Below are positions 20,257 to 31,200 of a stretch of DNA of 64,000 bases, one piece after another; within the stretch, counting starts at the first letter, position 1, and each line of letters begins with the position of its first letter. The notes below the pieces were generated by a model. It did not search any database and was not told where the DNA came from. It saw nothing but the letters and a program-made list of their open reading frames with translations. Made by a program: the position numbers and the translations under genes. Origin of the DNA: Sporothrix humicola (taxonomy: Eukaryota > Ascomycota > Sordariomycetes > Ophiostomatales > Ophiostomataceae); contig WNYE01000043.1 in assembly GCA_021396245.1 (NCBI GenBank), forward strand, positions 124,001 through 188,000. Reading direction: 5' to 3'.

Positions 20257-22296
20257 CTACGGGTGCATGCTTCCCCAGACATAAGCATTTGGTGCATCCA
20301 GTTTTGTGCGGGTCGCAGGTGCACTATTTCCACCTTCAATATTTGCACTATTTGTGCTGTTCTCACGCACAACTGCGGACAAGAAGATGCCGTGGTTCGA
20401 GACGGCACCGAAATGGTTGTGGATCAATGCGACTGGGCTTTCGACACTGTTGGAATCCAAAATGGGAGGGCTGCCGTCGTAGCCGGCCTGGGCACCGAGC
20501 GCAATTGACCACTTATTCTCGGCGCCGGTCTCGGCATTTGTCGATTTGAGGGTCGTCTCTCCCGTCGTCTCTTCTGTCGCACCCTTCAGCTTCAGAGGCG
20601 CCACAAAGAATTGCACATAGGCGCCTGGCATGGCGACGCCGTCCACGCCCTCTGCGTTTGCTTCTGCACCAGTCATGCTCTCATCCTGCCCCACGAGCGT
20701 CTCGTTCTTGAAGGAGCGGATAAAGCTCAGCATGGCCTCGTCGTCCATTTCCTCGTCGCGGCGCTCTTCGCCCAGAATTTTGTACGATTGTGATTCTGAT
20801 GCACTTGCAACAGACGAGAGACTTGCTGCAGCAGGATGGCTCATTTGCGGATCGAGCGACAAGAGGCCCTGCTTCAAGCCCCAGCCGCCTCCACCACTCA
20901 CTATTCAGTCAGTTAGCAAGAAAAATACATCTCTATTGACAAAATGAGGATACCTGGGGGACGGGAAGCAACGTAGCAACGAACGGGAAGCTCGTCGCGG
21001 CAGTTTTCATTCCCTGGGGCTCGTTTTTACTCACAAATTCTGTGCAGACGACAGCCTGCTGCCAGCAACTTTGTAAAATATGCCGACGCCTGCGCCGCCG
21101 CCTTTTGCTCGGCCGCTGGAGCGTGGTCGGCGTCGTTGGACAGGGCATCCAGCGACGAACTAGATTCCTTTTGGAGTTTCTCCTTGACCTGCTCGTAAAA
21201 GGGGACAACTTGTGCCGGGATGACAAGACCCCAGACGGCCAAAGCGCCATCTTCCAGACCAGGAGTCGCCTTTCGCCGGGCCGCCAGCAGCGCCGGAATA
21301 GACGATTCGAGCTCGCGGGCCGCCGGAATGGGTTTTGGCTTGGCGCTGTTGGCGCTTTCCTTGTCAAAGACCTGCCGCACAATGTTGCCCAGGCCCGACG
21401 CGATCTTGAGCGGCTCCGACATGGCAAACAGGGGCGCGGACACATTGGTCGTGTTTTGTGATTGTGAGTCTCTCGACAGTTTTGGTGCCGGCGCAACAAT
21501 CAACTGGTGCTCTCTTGACTCGAGCGTCTGTCTCTGAAGGCCGCTATCTCCCTCCTTCCGCCACAGACTGGCCAGCAATGTCGACCGCCGGCCGTTTTGG
21601 AAGATGGTGTTGCTCAGGGGAAGCGTCACTCGAAGCGACGCGCTTTCTGTCTCGGCGCCGGTCAACGGCGGAACTTCAACAGTCACCGCTGCATCCCGGT
21701 CCAGATCGCTGCCAATCGAGCCCCGGCTGCTCCGGAGCGCCGCCTTGCTGTCGTCGCCGCGCCAGACGCCCGGCAGAAGCGCGTCCGTGTTGCCGTACGC
21801 AATCGACAGCCCCGAAAACGGCGGCCGCTCGTCCAGTCCGCCTTGAACGCTTTCTGAAGTCTGTGGCGCCGCAAGAGCAGCCACGACCGCACACAAGACA
21901 CTTGTCTCGTTCTTTCCTGTAGTCTCGCTTTGACTCAGTGGCAGCTGCTGGAGAAGAGCAGACAAAAACGCCTCGTCGTCGAGCCATGTCGCAAAGTCGG
22001 GCGATGCTAGGATAACAGCCGCATTGTCGGGTCTGCCTGGCGATGCAGCCTGGTTGTTTGCTGCAATTACGTCTTTTCGTGACCGCAGAGTGTCAAGGAT
22101 CGTGTCCTGTCTTGTCAGTGGTGGTTGCGTCGTGACATCATCTTTTTGGGAGAATATCTTGACTCACTTTGGATGTGGATGGCGATGCTGCAATGGTAAA
22201 CTGGCCGCTGCGACAGACGCGCGTCGACGAAAACCACCGCACATATCGTGGCGCGTGTGCCGCGGCCAACCGAGGACGCAAGGCTGAGAGCGTCAT
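20257..22296 (-). CDS. Mitochondrion-targeted protein of unknown function, three exons
   Basis: Exons 22296-22168, 22106-21035 and 20900-20257 join in frame to 614 aa. Intron 1 is 61 nt (GTGAGT...CTGACAAGACAG) and intron 2 is 134 nt. The first ~33 residues have no acidic side chain and end in RYVRWFSSTRVC, a strong mitochondrial presequence. The body has alternating conserved-looking blocks: AAVILASPDFATWLDDEAF, LRVTLPLSNTIFQNGRRSTL, then SGGGGWGLKQGLLSLDPQ spanning the second splice junction. The C-terminal part has AYVQFFVAPLKL and ends YVWGSMHP. No transmembrane segment is obvious. The glycine-rich block and FQNGRR look like ligand-binding loops, but I cannot place the family. The gene is divergent from valyl-tRNA synthetase, whose product probably also reaches mitochondria. 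Confidence 0.82.
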
Positions 22297-23241
22297 AACA
22301 GTCAGATTTCAGATGAGTCTTCAAAGAATCGACAAGAAAAATAAAAGTTTAGGTGAATTGAGGCAGACTCAATTCAATATGGTTGGGATGAGAGGGGAGA
22401 AAAAAAGTTTGAATTGGGAATGAGTCGAAAAATGAGTCTTGAAAACACCACCACAACCGTCTTGTTCGGTCCGCCTTGTTTTTCTGCCCTGTTTTCTCCG
22501 TCCGGTTCGTATTGAAGCACCTGAAGCTATTCAGAGTTTTCTAAGACGGAGCAATTACACGTCGCAGATTAGTACACAAGCTTACACCAACGGGGCCTGT
22601 AAACGGAAGCTCTAGCGGTTGCTCTTTCCCCCTAGATATTTGACTCAGTTAGACTCTGAGCTACGATCTGCACCGGACTGGCCGTTTGCAGCTGTTGGGC
22701 AGGCACAGGCACGCTCACTGGCACGTCTGTCTCTAGAACGTCCTGGCACTTGCCTCTTTCAGCAGCCAATTGCAGCCAATTGGCCCCTGCCATTGGACGC
22801 CGTCATTGGCCACCGCCCCTCACCGCCTGCCTTTTTGTCGCTTTTTCGTCTCTTTCTTTTTTTGCCCTTTCCCCCGCTGCCCCTCACGCAGCCCGCCCGC
22901 ACCTGCTGTTCTGGAATTAATGCTTCAGAACAGTCGCAGAACGGCAAGAGCAGCCCCAAAGCCAAAAAAGCGTGACTCAGAAAAAGTGTGACTGGTCTAG
23001 TCTGGAGGGAAAGGGCCTAAAAAAACATCCCGCCTCCAAAACAACGATATATCGAGAAATCTAGAAAAGAAGGCTGAACCCGACCTCCTCGGCCCTCTTT
23101 TGATTCCCCCGACTCCATTCCCCCTCCACACCCATCTTTTCCCCCGAGGACGCCAAAACGTCGTCCTTTCGCATCTTCCGCGCGCTCTTGGTGCGCCCGT
23201 CACCCGCAACACCCCGGACAATCTTCCGTGCACGTGCAACT
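22297..23241. promoter_or_regulatory. Divergent promoter between the mitochondrial-protein gene and valyl-tRNA synthetase
   Basis: 945 bp. 22800-22920 is C/T-rich on the plus strand. The last 140 bp before the synthetase ATG form an in-frame open stretch without an ATG (see the separate entry). Confidence 0.6.
23158..23241 (+). other. Putative non-AUG mitochondrial-targeting extension of valyl-tRNA synthetase
   Basis: Upstream of the AUG at 23242 the same frame is open back to a TGA at 23101-23103 and contains no ATG. From an ACG at 23158, with A at -3, it encodes 28 residues rich in Arg, Ser, Phe and Leu with no acidic residue (SSFRIFRALLVRPSP then ATPRTIFRARAT). This is exactly what a cleavable mitochondrial presequence looks like. 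TTG at 23188 and GTG at 23191 are other possible starts. Confidence 0.5.
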
Positions 23242-26200
23242 ATGGCGACAAGTGAGTTTGATATGAAGCCAAGGAGGATTCCCGAGATTCGGGCTTGCGA
23301 CTTCGATACCGTACAGACCTTTGACCAATGCTGACTGCCGACCCAGATCCCCCCGCAGAGGCCCCCCAGGGCGATGCCGCCCCGAAAGTGAAGACCGACA
23401 AGGAGATCGAGCGTGATCGCAAAAAGGCCGAGAAGCTCGCCAAGTTCCAGCAGAAGCAGGCTGCCCAAAAGGCCGCTGCTGCTGCCGCTGCCGCCAACAC
23501 CGACCCGGCTGCCGCCGCCGCCGCCAGCGAGAAAAAGGCCAAGGCCAAGGCCACCAAGGCAGCCGCTGCCGAGGAGACGCTGGCTCCCTATGTCAACGAC
23601 ACGCCGGCCGGCGAGAAGAAGCGCCTCCGCAGCCTCGACGACCCCTACTACAAGTCGTACAACCCCGTGGCCGTCGAGAGCGCCTGGTACGAGTACTGGG
23701 AGAAGGCCGGCTTCTTCCAGCCCGAGTTCGGCGCCGACGGCAACGAGAAGGAAAAGGGCCGCTTCGTCATTTCGCATCCGCCGCCAAACGTCACGGGATC
23801 GCTGCACATGGGCCACGCCCTCGGCGACTCGCTGCAGGACATTATGATCCGCTACTACCGCATGAAGGGCAAGACGACCCTTTGGCTGCCCGGCTGCGAC
23901 CATGCCGGCATTGCCACGCAGAGCGTTGTCGAGACGATGCTGTACCGCCGCGAGGGCAAGACGCGCCACGACCTCGGTCGCGAGGCGTTTATCAAGACCG
24001 TCTGGGACTGGAAGACGCAGTACCACGCCAACATCAACAACGCGCTGCGCAAGATGGGCGGCTCCTTCGACTGGACCCGCGAGGCCTTTACCATGGACGA
24101 GAACCTGAGCGCCGCCGTCCAGGAGACGTTTGTGCGTCTGCACGAGGAGGGCACCATTTTCCGCGCCAACCGCCTCGTCAACTGGGACTCCAAGCTCAAC
24201 ACGGCCCTGTCCAACCTCGAGGTCAACAACAAGGACCTGACCGGCCGCACCCTGCTCGACGTGCCCGGCTACGCCAAGAAGGTCGAGTTCGGTGTTATTG
24301 TGCACTTCAAGTACCAGATCGAGGGCTCCGACGAGACCATTGAGGTCGCCACGACCCGTCTCGAGACCATGCTCGGCGACACTGGTGTCGCCGTCCACCC
24401 CCAGGACGAGCGCTACAAGCACCTTGTCGGCAAGCGCGTTGTGCACCCCTTTATCAAGGACCGTGTCATGGTCATTGTGGCCGACGACTACGTCGACCGC
24501 GAGTTCGGTACTGGTGCCGTCAAGATCACCCCCGCCCACGACGCCAACGATTTCGCCATTGGCGAGCGCCACAAGCTCGAGTTTATCAACATCCTGACCG
24601 ACGACGGCCTGATCAACGAGAACGGCGGCCCCTACGCCGGCCAGAAGCGCTTCGATGTGCGCTATGCTGTGGCTGAGGACCTCAAGAAGTTGGGCCTGTA
24701 CGTCGACAAGAAGGACAACCCCATGGTTGTGCCGCTGTCGGAGCGCAGCAAGGACGTGGTCGAGCCGCGCCTCAAGCCGCAGTGGTGGATGCGCATGGGG
24801 GAGATGTCCAAGATGGCCGTCCAGGCACTGGACGACAACCAGTTCAAGATCAAGCCCGAGTCTGCCGACCGCAGCTTCCGCCACTGGATGTCCAACGTCA
24901 ATGACTGGTGTATCTCGCGCCAGCTGTGGTGGGGCCACCAGTGCCCAGTGTACCTGGCCCACATCGAGGGCGAGGAGGAGAGCGACGCCGGCGACAACAC
25001 GCGCTGGTTCGCGGCCAAGTCCGAGGAGGAGGCCCTGGCCAAGGCCCAGAAGGCCTTCCCCGGCAAGACGATCCGCCTCGTGCGCGACGAGGACGTGCTC
25101 GACACCTGGTTCTCGTCCGGCCTGTGGCCCTTCTCGACGCTCGGCTGGCCCAAGGAGACGCCTGATTTCGAGAAGCTGTTCCCCACGTCCATGCTCGAGA
25201 CCGGCTGGGACATTTTGTTCTTCTGGATCGCCCGCATGGTCATGCTGAGTCTCAAGCTGACCGGCAAGGTGCCCTTCTACGAGGTCTACTGCCACCCGCT
25301 CGTCCGCGACTCCGACGGCCGCAAGATGTCCAAGAGTCTGGGCAACGTCATCAGCCCGCTCGACGTTATTTCCGGCATCAGCCTCGAGGAGCTCAACAAC
25401 TCGCTGCTCAAGGGCAACCTGGACCCCACCGAGGTCCAAAAGGCCATCAAGTACCAAAAGACCGCCTTCCCCCAGGGCATCCCCGAGTGCGGCGCCGACG
25501 GTCTGCGCATGTGCCTGGCCAACTACGTCACGGGCTCCGGCGACATCAACTTTGACATCAAGGTCATGCACGCCTACCGCCGCTTCTGCAACAAGATCTG
25601 GAACGCCTCCAAGTTCGTGCTCGGCAACCTCGAGGCCCACAGCACCGGCGAGGCCAGCTTCCAGCCGCGCGCCAAGCGCGAGCTCGGCGGCCAGGAATCG
25701 CTGGCCGAGCTCTGGATTCTGGCCAAGATGAACAAGGCCGCCAAGGAGATTGGCCACGCCATTGAGGAGCGCGAGTTCAAGCCGTCGTCCAACGCCCTGT
25801 ACAACTTTTGGTACTCGGAGCTCTGCGACGTGTTCATCGAGAACTCCAAGGCCATTATCTCGGACGGCACGCCCGCCCAGCGCGAGTCGGCGCTCCAGAC
25901 CCTGTACAGCGCCCTCGAGACTGCCCTGCTGCTGAGCCACCCCTTCCTGCCGTTTATCACGGAGGAGCTGTGGCAGCGCCTGCCGCGCCGCCCGCAGGAC
26001 ACCACGCCGTCGATCGTCGTCGCGCCGTACCCCGAGTACGACCCGCAGTTTGAGAATGCCACCGCCGAGGCCGCCTACCAGCTCGTGCTCGACGCCTCGC
26101 GCGGCATCCGCTCGCTCGTCGTCGAGTACCCGCTGCCCAAGGACGCCGCCCTCGAGGTCTTTGTCCAGACCACCAACGACGACGCCCACGCCACGGCCAC

Positions 26201-26570
26201 CCAGGAGGTCCCCGCCATCCGCTCGCTGCTCGGCAAGGCCGGCGGCAACGCCAAGATTACCGTGCTGGCGCCCACGGATGCCCGCCCGGTCGGCTGTGTC
26301 GCTGTCCAGGTTTCGGGCGCTGCTTCCGTGTTTTTGCACGTCAAGGGCCACGTTGACCTCGATGCCGAGATCAAGAAGGCGCAGACCAAGCTGAGCAAGG
26401 CGTCGGCCAACGCGGCCAAGACGCGCAAGCTTGTGGGCGACGCAACGTACAAGGAAAAGGTGGCGGCGGCGACGCAGGAGGCGGACCAGCAGAAGCTGGC
26501 GGAGCAGGAGAGCGAGGTGCAGCAGCTGGAGCAGACCGTTGCCCAGTTCGAGGCTCTGAAGCTGGAGTAG
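23242..26570 (+). CDS. Valyl-tRNA synthetase, probably dual cytosolic and mitochondrial
   Basis: Exon 1 is only 10 nt (23242-23251, ATG GCG ACA A). After a 95-nt intron, exon 2 runs 23347-26570, giving 1077 aa. The N-terminal ~80 residues are Lys/Ala-rich, as in eukaryotic cytosolic ValRS. The class I signatures are the HIGH-type motif PPPNVTGSLHMGH (His157) and KMSKS at 663-667 (DGRKMSKSLGN). The editing domain lies between (TTRLETMLGDTGVAVHPQD). The anticodon-binding domain and a C-terminal coiled-coil arm follow (ending QQLEQTVAQFEALKLE). It charges tRNA-Val. In Neurospora (cyt-20/un-3) and S. cerevisiae (VAS1) one gene supplies both compartments. Strong C-ending codon bias indicates high expression. 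An ATG at 23328, inside the intron but in frame, would give an alternative N-terminus if the intron were retained. Confidence 0.96.
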
Positions 26571-27036
26571 AGCAGTCAACGGAAGCAAAAAGAAAAAAGG
26601 AGAAAGGGAAGGCAAGGGTTTTAGAATCCAATAGTTTTGTTTTGATATTTTAGACGTTTCGGGAAATCGAACATGAGCATTCGAGTGAAGAGACAGCTAA
26701 TAACTGAAAGTAAGTGAAAAAGGCATGAAAAGTGAATTGTCAATACTGTGTATGCTATGACCTGGTGTGTTTTCGATCCTATCCAACGAGGGTAAGCAAC
26801 GCAAGAGAACGAGAATGAAGGCATAAAAGCAAGGCGGCCGTCCCAGTAACATATGAAAGAAGGAATATCAAAAGAAGAAGAAAGAATGCACCCAAAATAT
26901 GTACAAAATCTTAAAGAAGAAGAGTATCCAAGCGAACGTCAAGAAATGAAGATAAAGAAAAATAAGGAAATAAAGAATAAGAAAAGACCGTAAGGGGTAT
27001 CAATGTTGTCAATGTTGGGTTTTGCAGAAAGGCCCC
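26571..27036. other. Convergent 3' spacer
   Basis: 466 bp between the stops of valyl-tRNA synthetase and bem46. Purine- and A-rich on the plus strand (about 26860-26990). No gene seen. Confidence 0.65.
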
Positions 27037-28211
27037 TCATAACAGGGGCTTCTCGGTCGGGCCCTCGTCGGTGGCCGAGGCGACAAAATCGGCAATGGCC
27101 TCAAAGTAGCCCTCTTCGAGCACGCTCGCATTGTGGTCGCCCAGCGGCAGCGGCTTCCAGATCTTGTTGGGCGCCGCCGACAGGTCGTACAGCTGGCGCA
27201 TGTGGCTGGGCGGCACGATCTCGTCCTTCAAGCCGCTCAGGAACAAAATGGGCACCTTGGTGATGCTGGGAATGACCGAGTCGCTCGGCCAGACCTGGTG
27301 GCACAGCAGCGTCAGGTAGCGGGCGGGCGGCAGGATCTGCGGGATCAGCTTGCGCATGCTGAGGAACGTGTTCTCCAGGATCAGGCCGACAACGTCGCCC
27401 TTGTGTTGGTTCTCGGCCACCAGGCGGATAGCGACGGCGCCGCCCAGGCTCTGGCCGTACACAATAAACTTGTGCGTGCTGGTCTCGGCGCGGTTGCGCA
27501 GGTAGTCCAGGGCCGTCTGGGCGTCAAGGTTCAGGCCCGTCTCGCCGGGTTCGCCCGTCGAGCTGCCGTAGCCGCGGTACTCGAGCATGAAGATGTTGCA
27601 CCCAACCAGGTGGCGCAGCATGCGGGCAATGGGCAGGCGGTGGCCAATGTTGCCCGCGTTGCCGTGGAACATGATGACGGTGGTGCGGGCATGGCGGCTG
27701 TTTCGTGCGTCGCCGGGGCCCCGAGGACCGCGGATGTAAAAGGCGGCAAGCTTCTCGCCATCGTCGGTGGGGATGACGAGCTCTTCAAAGTCGGTGAGGC
27801 CAAACTGCTTAGGGTTCGGGATCTCGTTGCGGGCGTTGGCGGGGACGTGGGATGGGTAAATGAGAGCTCTGGGGGAGGAGTGTGGTTAGTGATGTGTGTA
27901 CGACGGGGGGTAAGAAGCTCCCTCCGGGGCACTCACTTTTGCTTGAAGTAGAGGAGGGATGTGAGGACAGCGGCGACGCCCTATTGTGACAGGTCAGTAC
28001 GACGTATGAGTGACAAAGACAACACCTTGTGCCCATGTGCACATTCGCCCGGCATATGCGAGGCGAAAGGCGATTTGTGGAGAAGACAACGAACAGTCGA
28101 GGCAATCGCTGGAAGACGCATGTAGGAGGCAGCTGAGCCGAGCAGCGAAACGGTCTGTTCGAGAAAGGTGGCCGTCGAGCCGCCACCCGAGCCCGATGGC
28201 GGCGAGCTCAT
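27037..28211 (-). CDS. bem46: Bem46-type alpha/beta hydrolase (ABHD13-like), membrane-anchored
   Basis: Exons 28211-28095, 27980-27937 and 27868-27037 join to 330 aa. The second exon is only 44 nt. After a short N-terminus a hydrophobic segment spans the exon 1/2 junction (RLPAIAST then GVAAVLTSLLYF), a single membrane anchor. ALIYPSHVPANAR and TDDGEKLAAFYIRGP precede the hydrolase core. The core has the oxyanion motif MFHGNAGNIGHR, nucleophile Ser in VYGQSLGGAVA, Asp in SGLKDEIVPPSHM and His in LGDHNASV, so the triad is complete. Bem46 proteins are conserved from yeast to human; in Neurospora they are linked to polarised hyphal growth and ER/eisosome-like sites. The substrate is unknown. A second in-frame donor at 28025 would add 23 residues after the first exon. 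Confidence 0.92.
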
Positions 28212-31200
28212 GGTTGTGGAGGAGGTGGTGAGGGAGGAGGAGGAGTAGGCCGCGTTGAGCTGCTGCCGCGGCGTGTCGAGGCTTTTTGTGCTGCGAATGA
28301 AGCTTCGTGGACTTCGAGGGCTCCTAGGACTTCGCGGGCTTATGGGGGTTTGTAGAGAGTTGTTGCCGTCGATGATGCGGTTGCCGACTTCAAGGCCTTC
28401 GAGTTTGGGCAGTGGTCGAAAGTCGGAAGATCTGTAAAGTGCAGGGAAAAGAGAAAAGCAGAAAGGCGACGTTAGCTATGGACGGGAAGCTTTTTAGTGC
28501 GAGATGTCAAAAGTGAAAAATGGTGCTGGAGTGGGGGAAGGCAGACACGAGGCAAGACAAAAAATAGGAGCTGCCTTGCAGTAGTCTGTCGTAGCCTGTT
28601 GCGTGTCTCGTTCCATCTGAACGTCCATGTTTTTCCTTGTGAATGTGTCTGATGTCTGTATCTTGAAATCTGAATGTATCTTACTCCTTTTTTCTTCGCA
28701 TCTAATCGAAGCCGATCACGTCGGCCAGCGCATAAAATGATTGTGGTTTTGAATACGTATGTTTCTCGGGCAGTCGCTAGCCTTGGATATTCGGTTGGAT
28801 CTCGTTGGAATGGTAATTCTGCACGAGTTTCTGCTGCCGATGAATTGTAGAATCCTTTGATGTGTACTTTGTACTTTTTGCAGCTTTTGGTGGTAACAGT
28901 CGTCGGTCGTATTAGAGCGGTGTACAAGTATACAGGTATGATACTCTGGTGACAGCTGCCGGGCAAAGGTGTAGAAAACGGCAGGCGGTCGGCGAACGAG
29001 GCGAGGAAAAGGTATCGAATGAAGTGAATTGATGTTACGTCGTCGTGAATTGAGGGAAAAGGAAGACGAAGAGAAGAGAAGGAGAGACAGAAGGAGAGAC
29101 AGAGACAGTCGATGCGATGTCGGGTTATTTTCTTGTGTCTTCGTTTGCTCCTTCTTTATTTTTTTACTTTTTAATTCTCGCTCTCTCGTCAGGAAGGAGT
29201 TACTGTGCTCCGTACTATTGTGGAGTATTCACTTTCACCTTTGGCTGCTCTTTCCTCTTTCCCTTCATCATGTCTCCTCTCTTTCCTTTTCTCTCTCTTT
29301 TCTCCTCCTGTTCACTCGTTCCTGCCCACTTTCCCATAACTTCCAAACCCCTGGCTCTTTCCCAAATGCAGGAGTGGCAGACCGCTGCAGCATCACGGAG
29401 AAAGTTTAATGGGGTTCCTGCAGTTTTACAGAGGAGAAAAGCAGAAAAGATGGAGCAAAACAGAACTCGCACAAGTATTACAGGCTGTTTGCCCCCCCAG
29501 TAAACAACCCCTGAAGCCCTCTCTTATTCAAACGGCGCTATTGATTGCTTGTGATGCGGTGAAGCAAGCCAGAGAAGCTTGGACACAGAATGAACAGAAC
29601 ACAAAAGGTGAACGCAATGCCGTGGCCCGGCAGAATTCGACATGCAGTGATGCACAGATATCCAGAGAAATGAAAAAGGAGATCAGAGGAGACGAGAGGG
29701 GGCAAAGGCGGTCAGAGCGCCTCTGAAGACTCAAGCGATGGCTTGTGGCGTTTTGTGTTCTTTTTGTGTCTGCTTGTGCTTCTTTTGATCAATTTATTGT
29801 CGTACGGTGACGCCGCATAAACAGAGAAGCGAGAAAGTGAAGAGAAAGCAATTGATGGCGTTGTGATGTAAATATATGTTACGGAGTATATCCTAAGAAT
29901 TGAGTGGTGAACAAGCTCTCAGTTGTGATGCAGAGTACGACGTACCTTCCTTCTTCTACTTTCTCGATGATGTTCGACCAGTCGTTCCTTCCGCCAGGTC
30001 CTGCCCTGCACCTTCCTTCGCCTCTCCGGTGGAGGCATTCTGCGATGTCCAAGCTTCCTTCTAGAAACGTGAGAGGAAAGAGCAGACAAGATCAGATGAC
30101 CAGTCGGTGACAAACTTCTTCCTTGTCTGCCCACATCGCAGATTACCGCATCGCCCAACTCCTCTCTTGAATTCCCACGATCTCACACCACGACGGCGCC
30201 ATCGCCATGTTTGTCCTAGGGGCACGTTGTTGTCACCAAATCACCAAATACCCAAAATACGGGTCGCAAAGGTGTCCTGCCAGATGTCGTATGGCAAAAT
30301 AGCAAAATAGCCCCAATTGCCCAAAAGACCGAAAGCCCAAAAGCCCAAGAGACTGGACCATCCTGGATCTTATGCAAGGTACGAACAGCCCAAGGTCGAG
30401 AGTTATGCGCCGCGTGTGCTCAAACAGGCATAGAGCCGATTTTCCCTCCAATTTAATAATAAACGAGCCGACCACTGCATGATAGGGCCATTGATTGAGC
30501 TGGAGAGGAGACGATGGAGAGCTGATGATAGGTCGCTTTTCTCTTCCTCTCTCTCATCTCTTTCACCCAAAAGGACAAGGGTCTGCTAGCGCCAACACGG
30601 AGTCGCGTCGGAGCGCCCCCCTCGCGCCTCCACCGCAGAGTCGCAAGTGAAGCTTTGCGAAAAGTTAAATTAGATTTTCGGTCGCGCACGCGCCCTGGTG
30701 GTGGTGAGCAAAGTGCCAAAACGCACCATTCACCACTGACCGAGAGAAAAGAGGGAAAAGGAAAAGAGGAGAAAAGGAAAAGGAAAAAGGGGAAACACCG
30801 CGCAAGGGTGTTCCCGGATTTGGTGCTATTGGAGGGAAGCTAACAAGAGAGAGAGCTCTCCCAGATGTTGCGATACGACCGTCTTCTCTCTTTTTTAAGA
30901 TTGCGACGTGACCTTGGGGTGACCAAAAAAAGACTCGGGGGACAAAGCTGACTGCAGGACGAGCGAGGCGCAAGGGGAAAAGAAAAGATGGTGGGCGAGA
31001 TTGCGAAAGTACGGAGTACGCTTACCTTTGAGGAGTACCTTTCCCTCTACCGGACCTCGTGGCGATGGACAAGGAGCAGGGAGGGGGACAGAGGGGCAGA
31101 CAAGATTGAGAGTGGGAGAGAACGACGACAAAAAAGAGGGGAGATTGACGACGTCACCCGGGCACGACAGAGCGAAAAGGCAGGGCCCGCGGTGATGAGA

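Noticed and set aside
23061..26615. 1184-codon minus-strand frame opposite valyl-tRNA synthetase
   Set aside because: This is an antisense shadow caused by strong C-ending codon bias in the synthetase; its Leu/Gly/Val-rich product has no domain.
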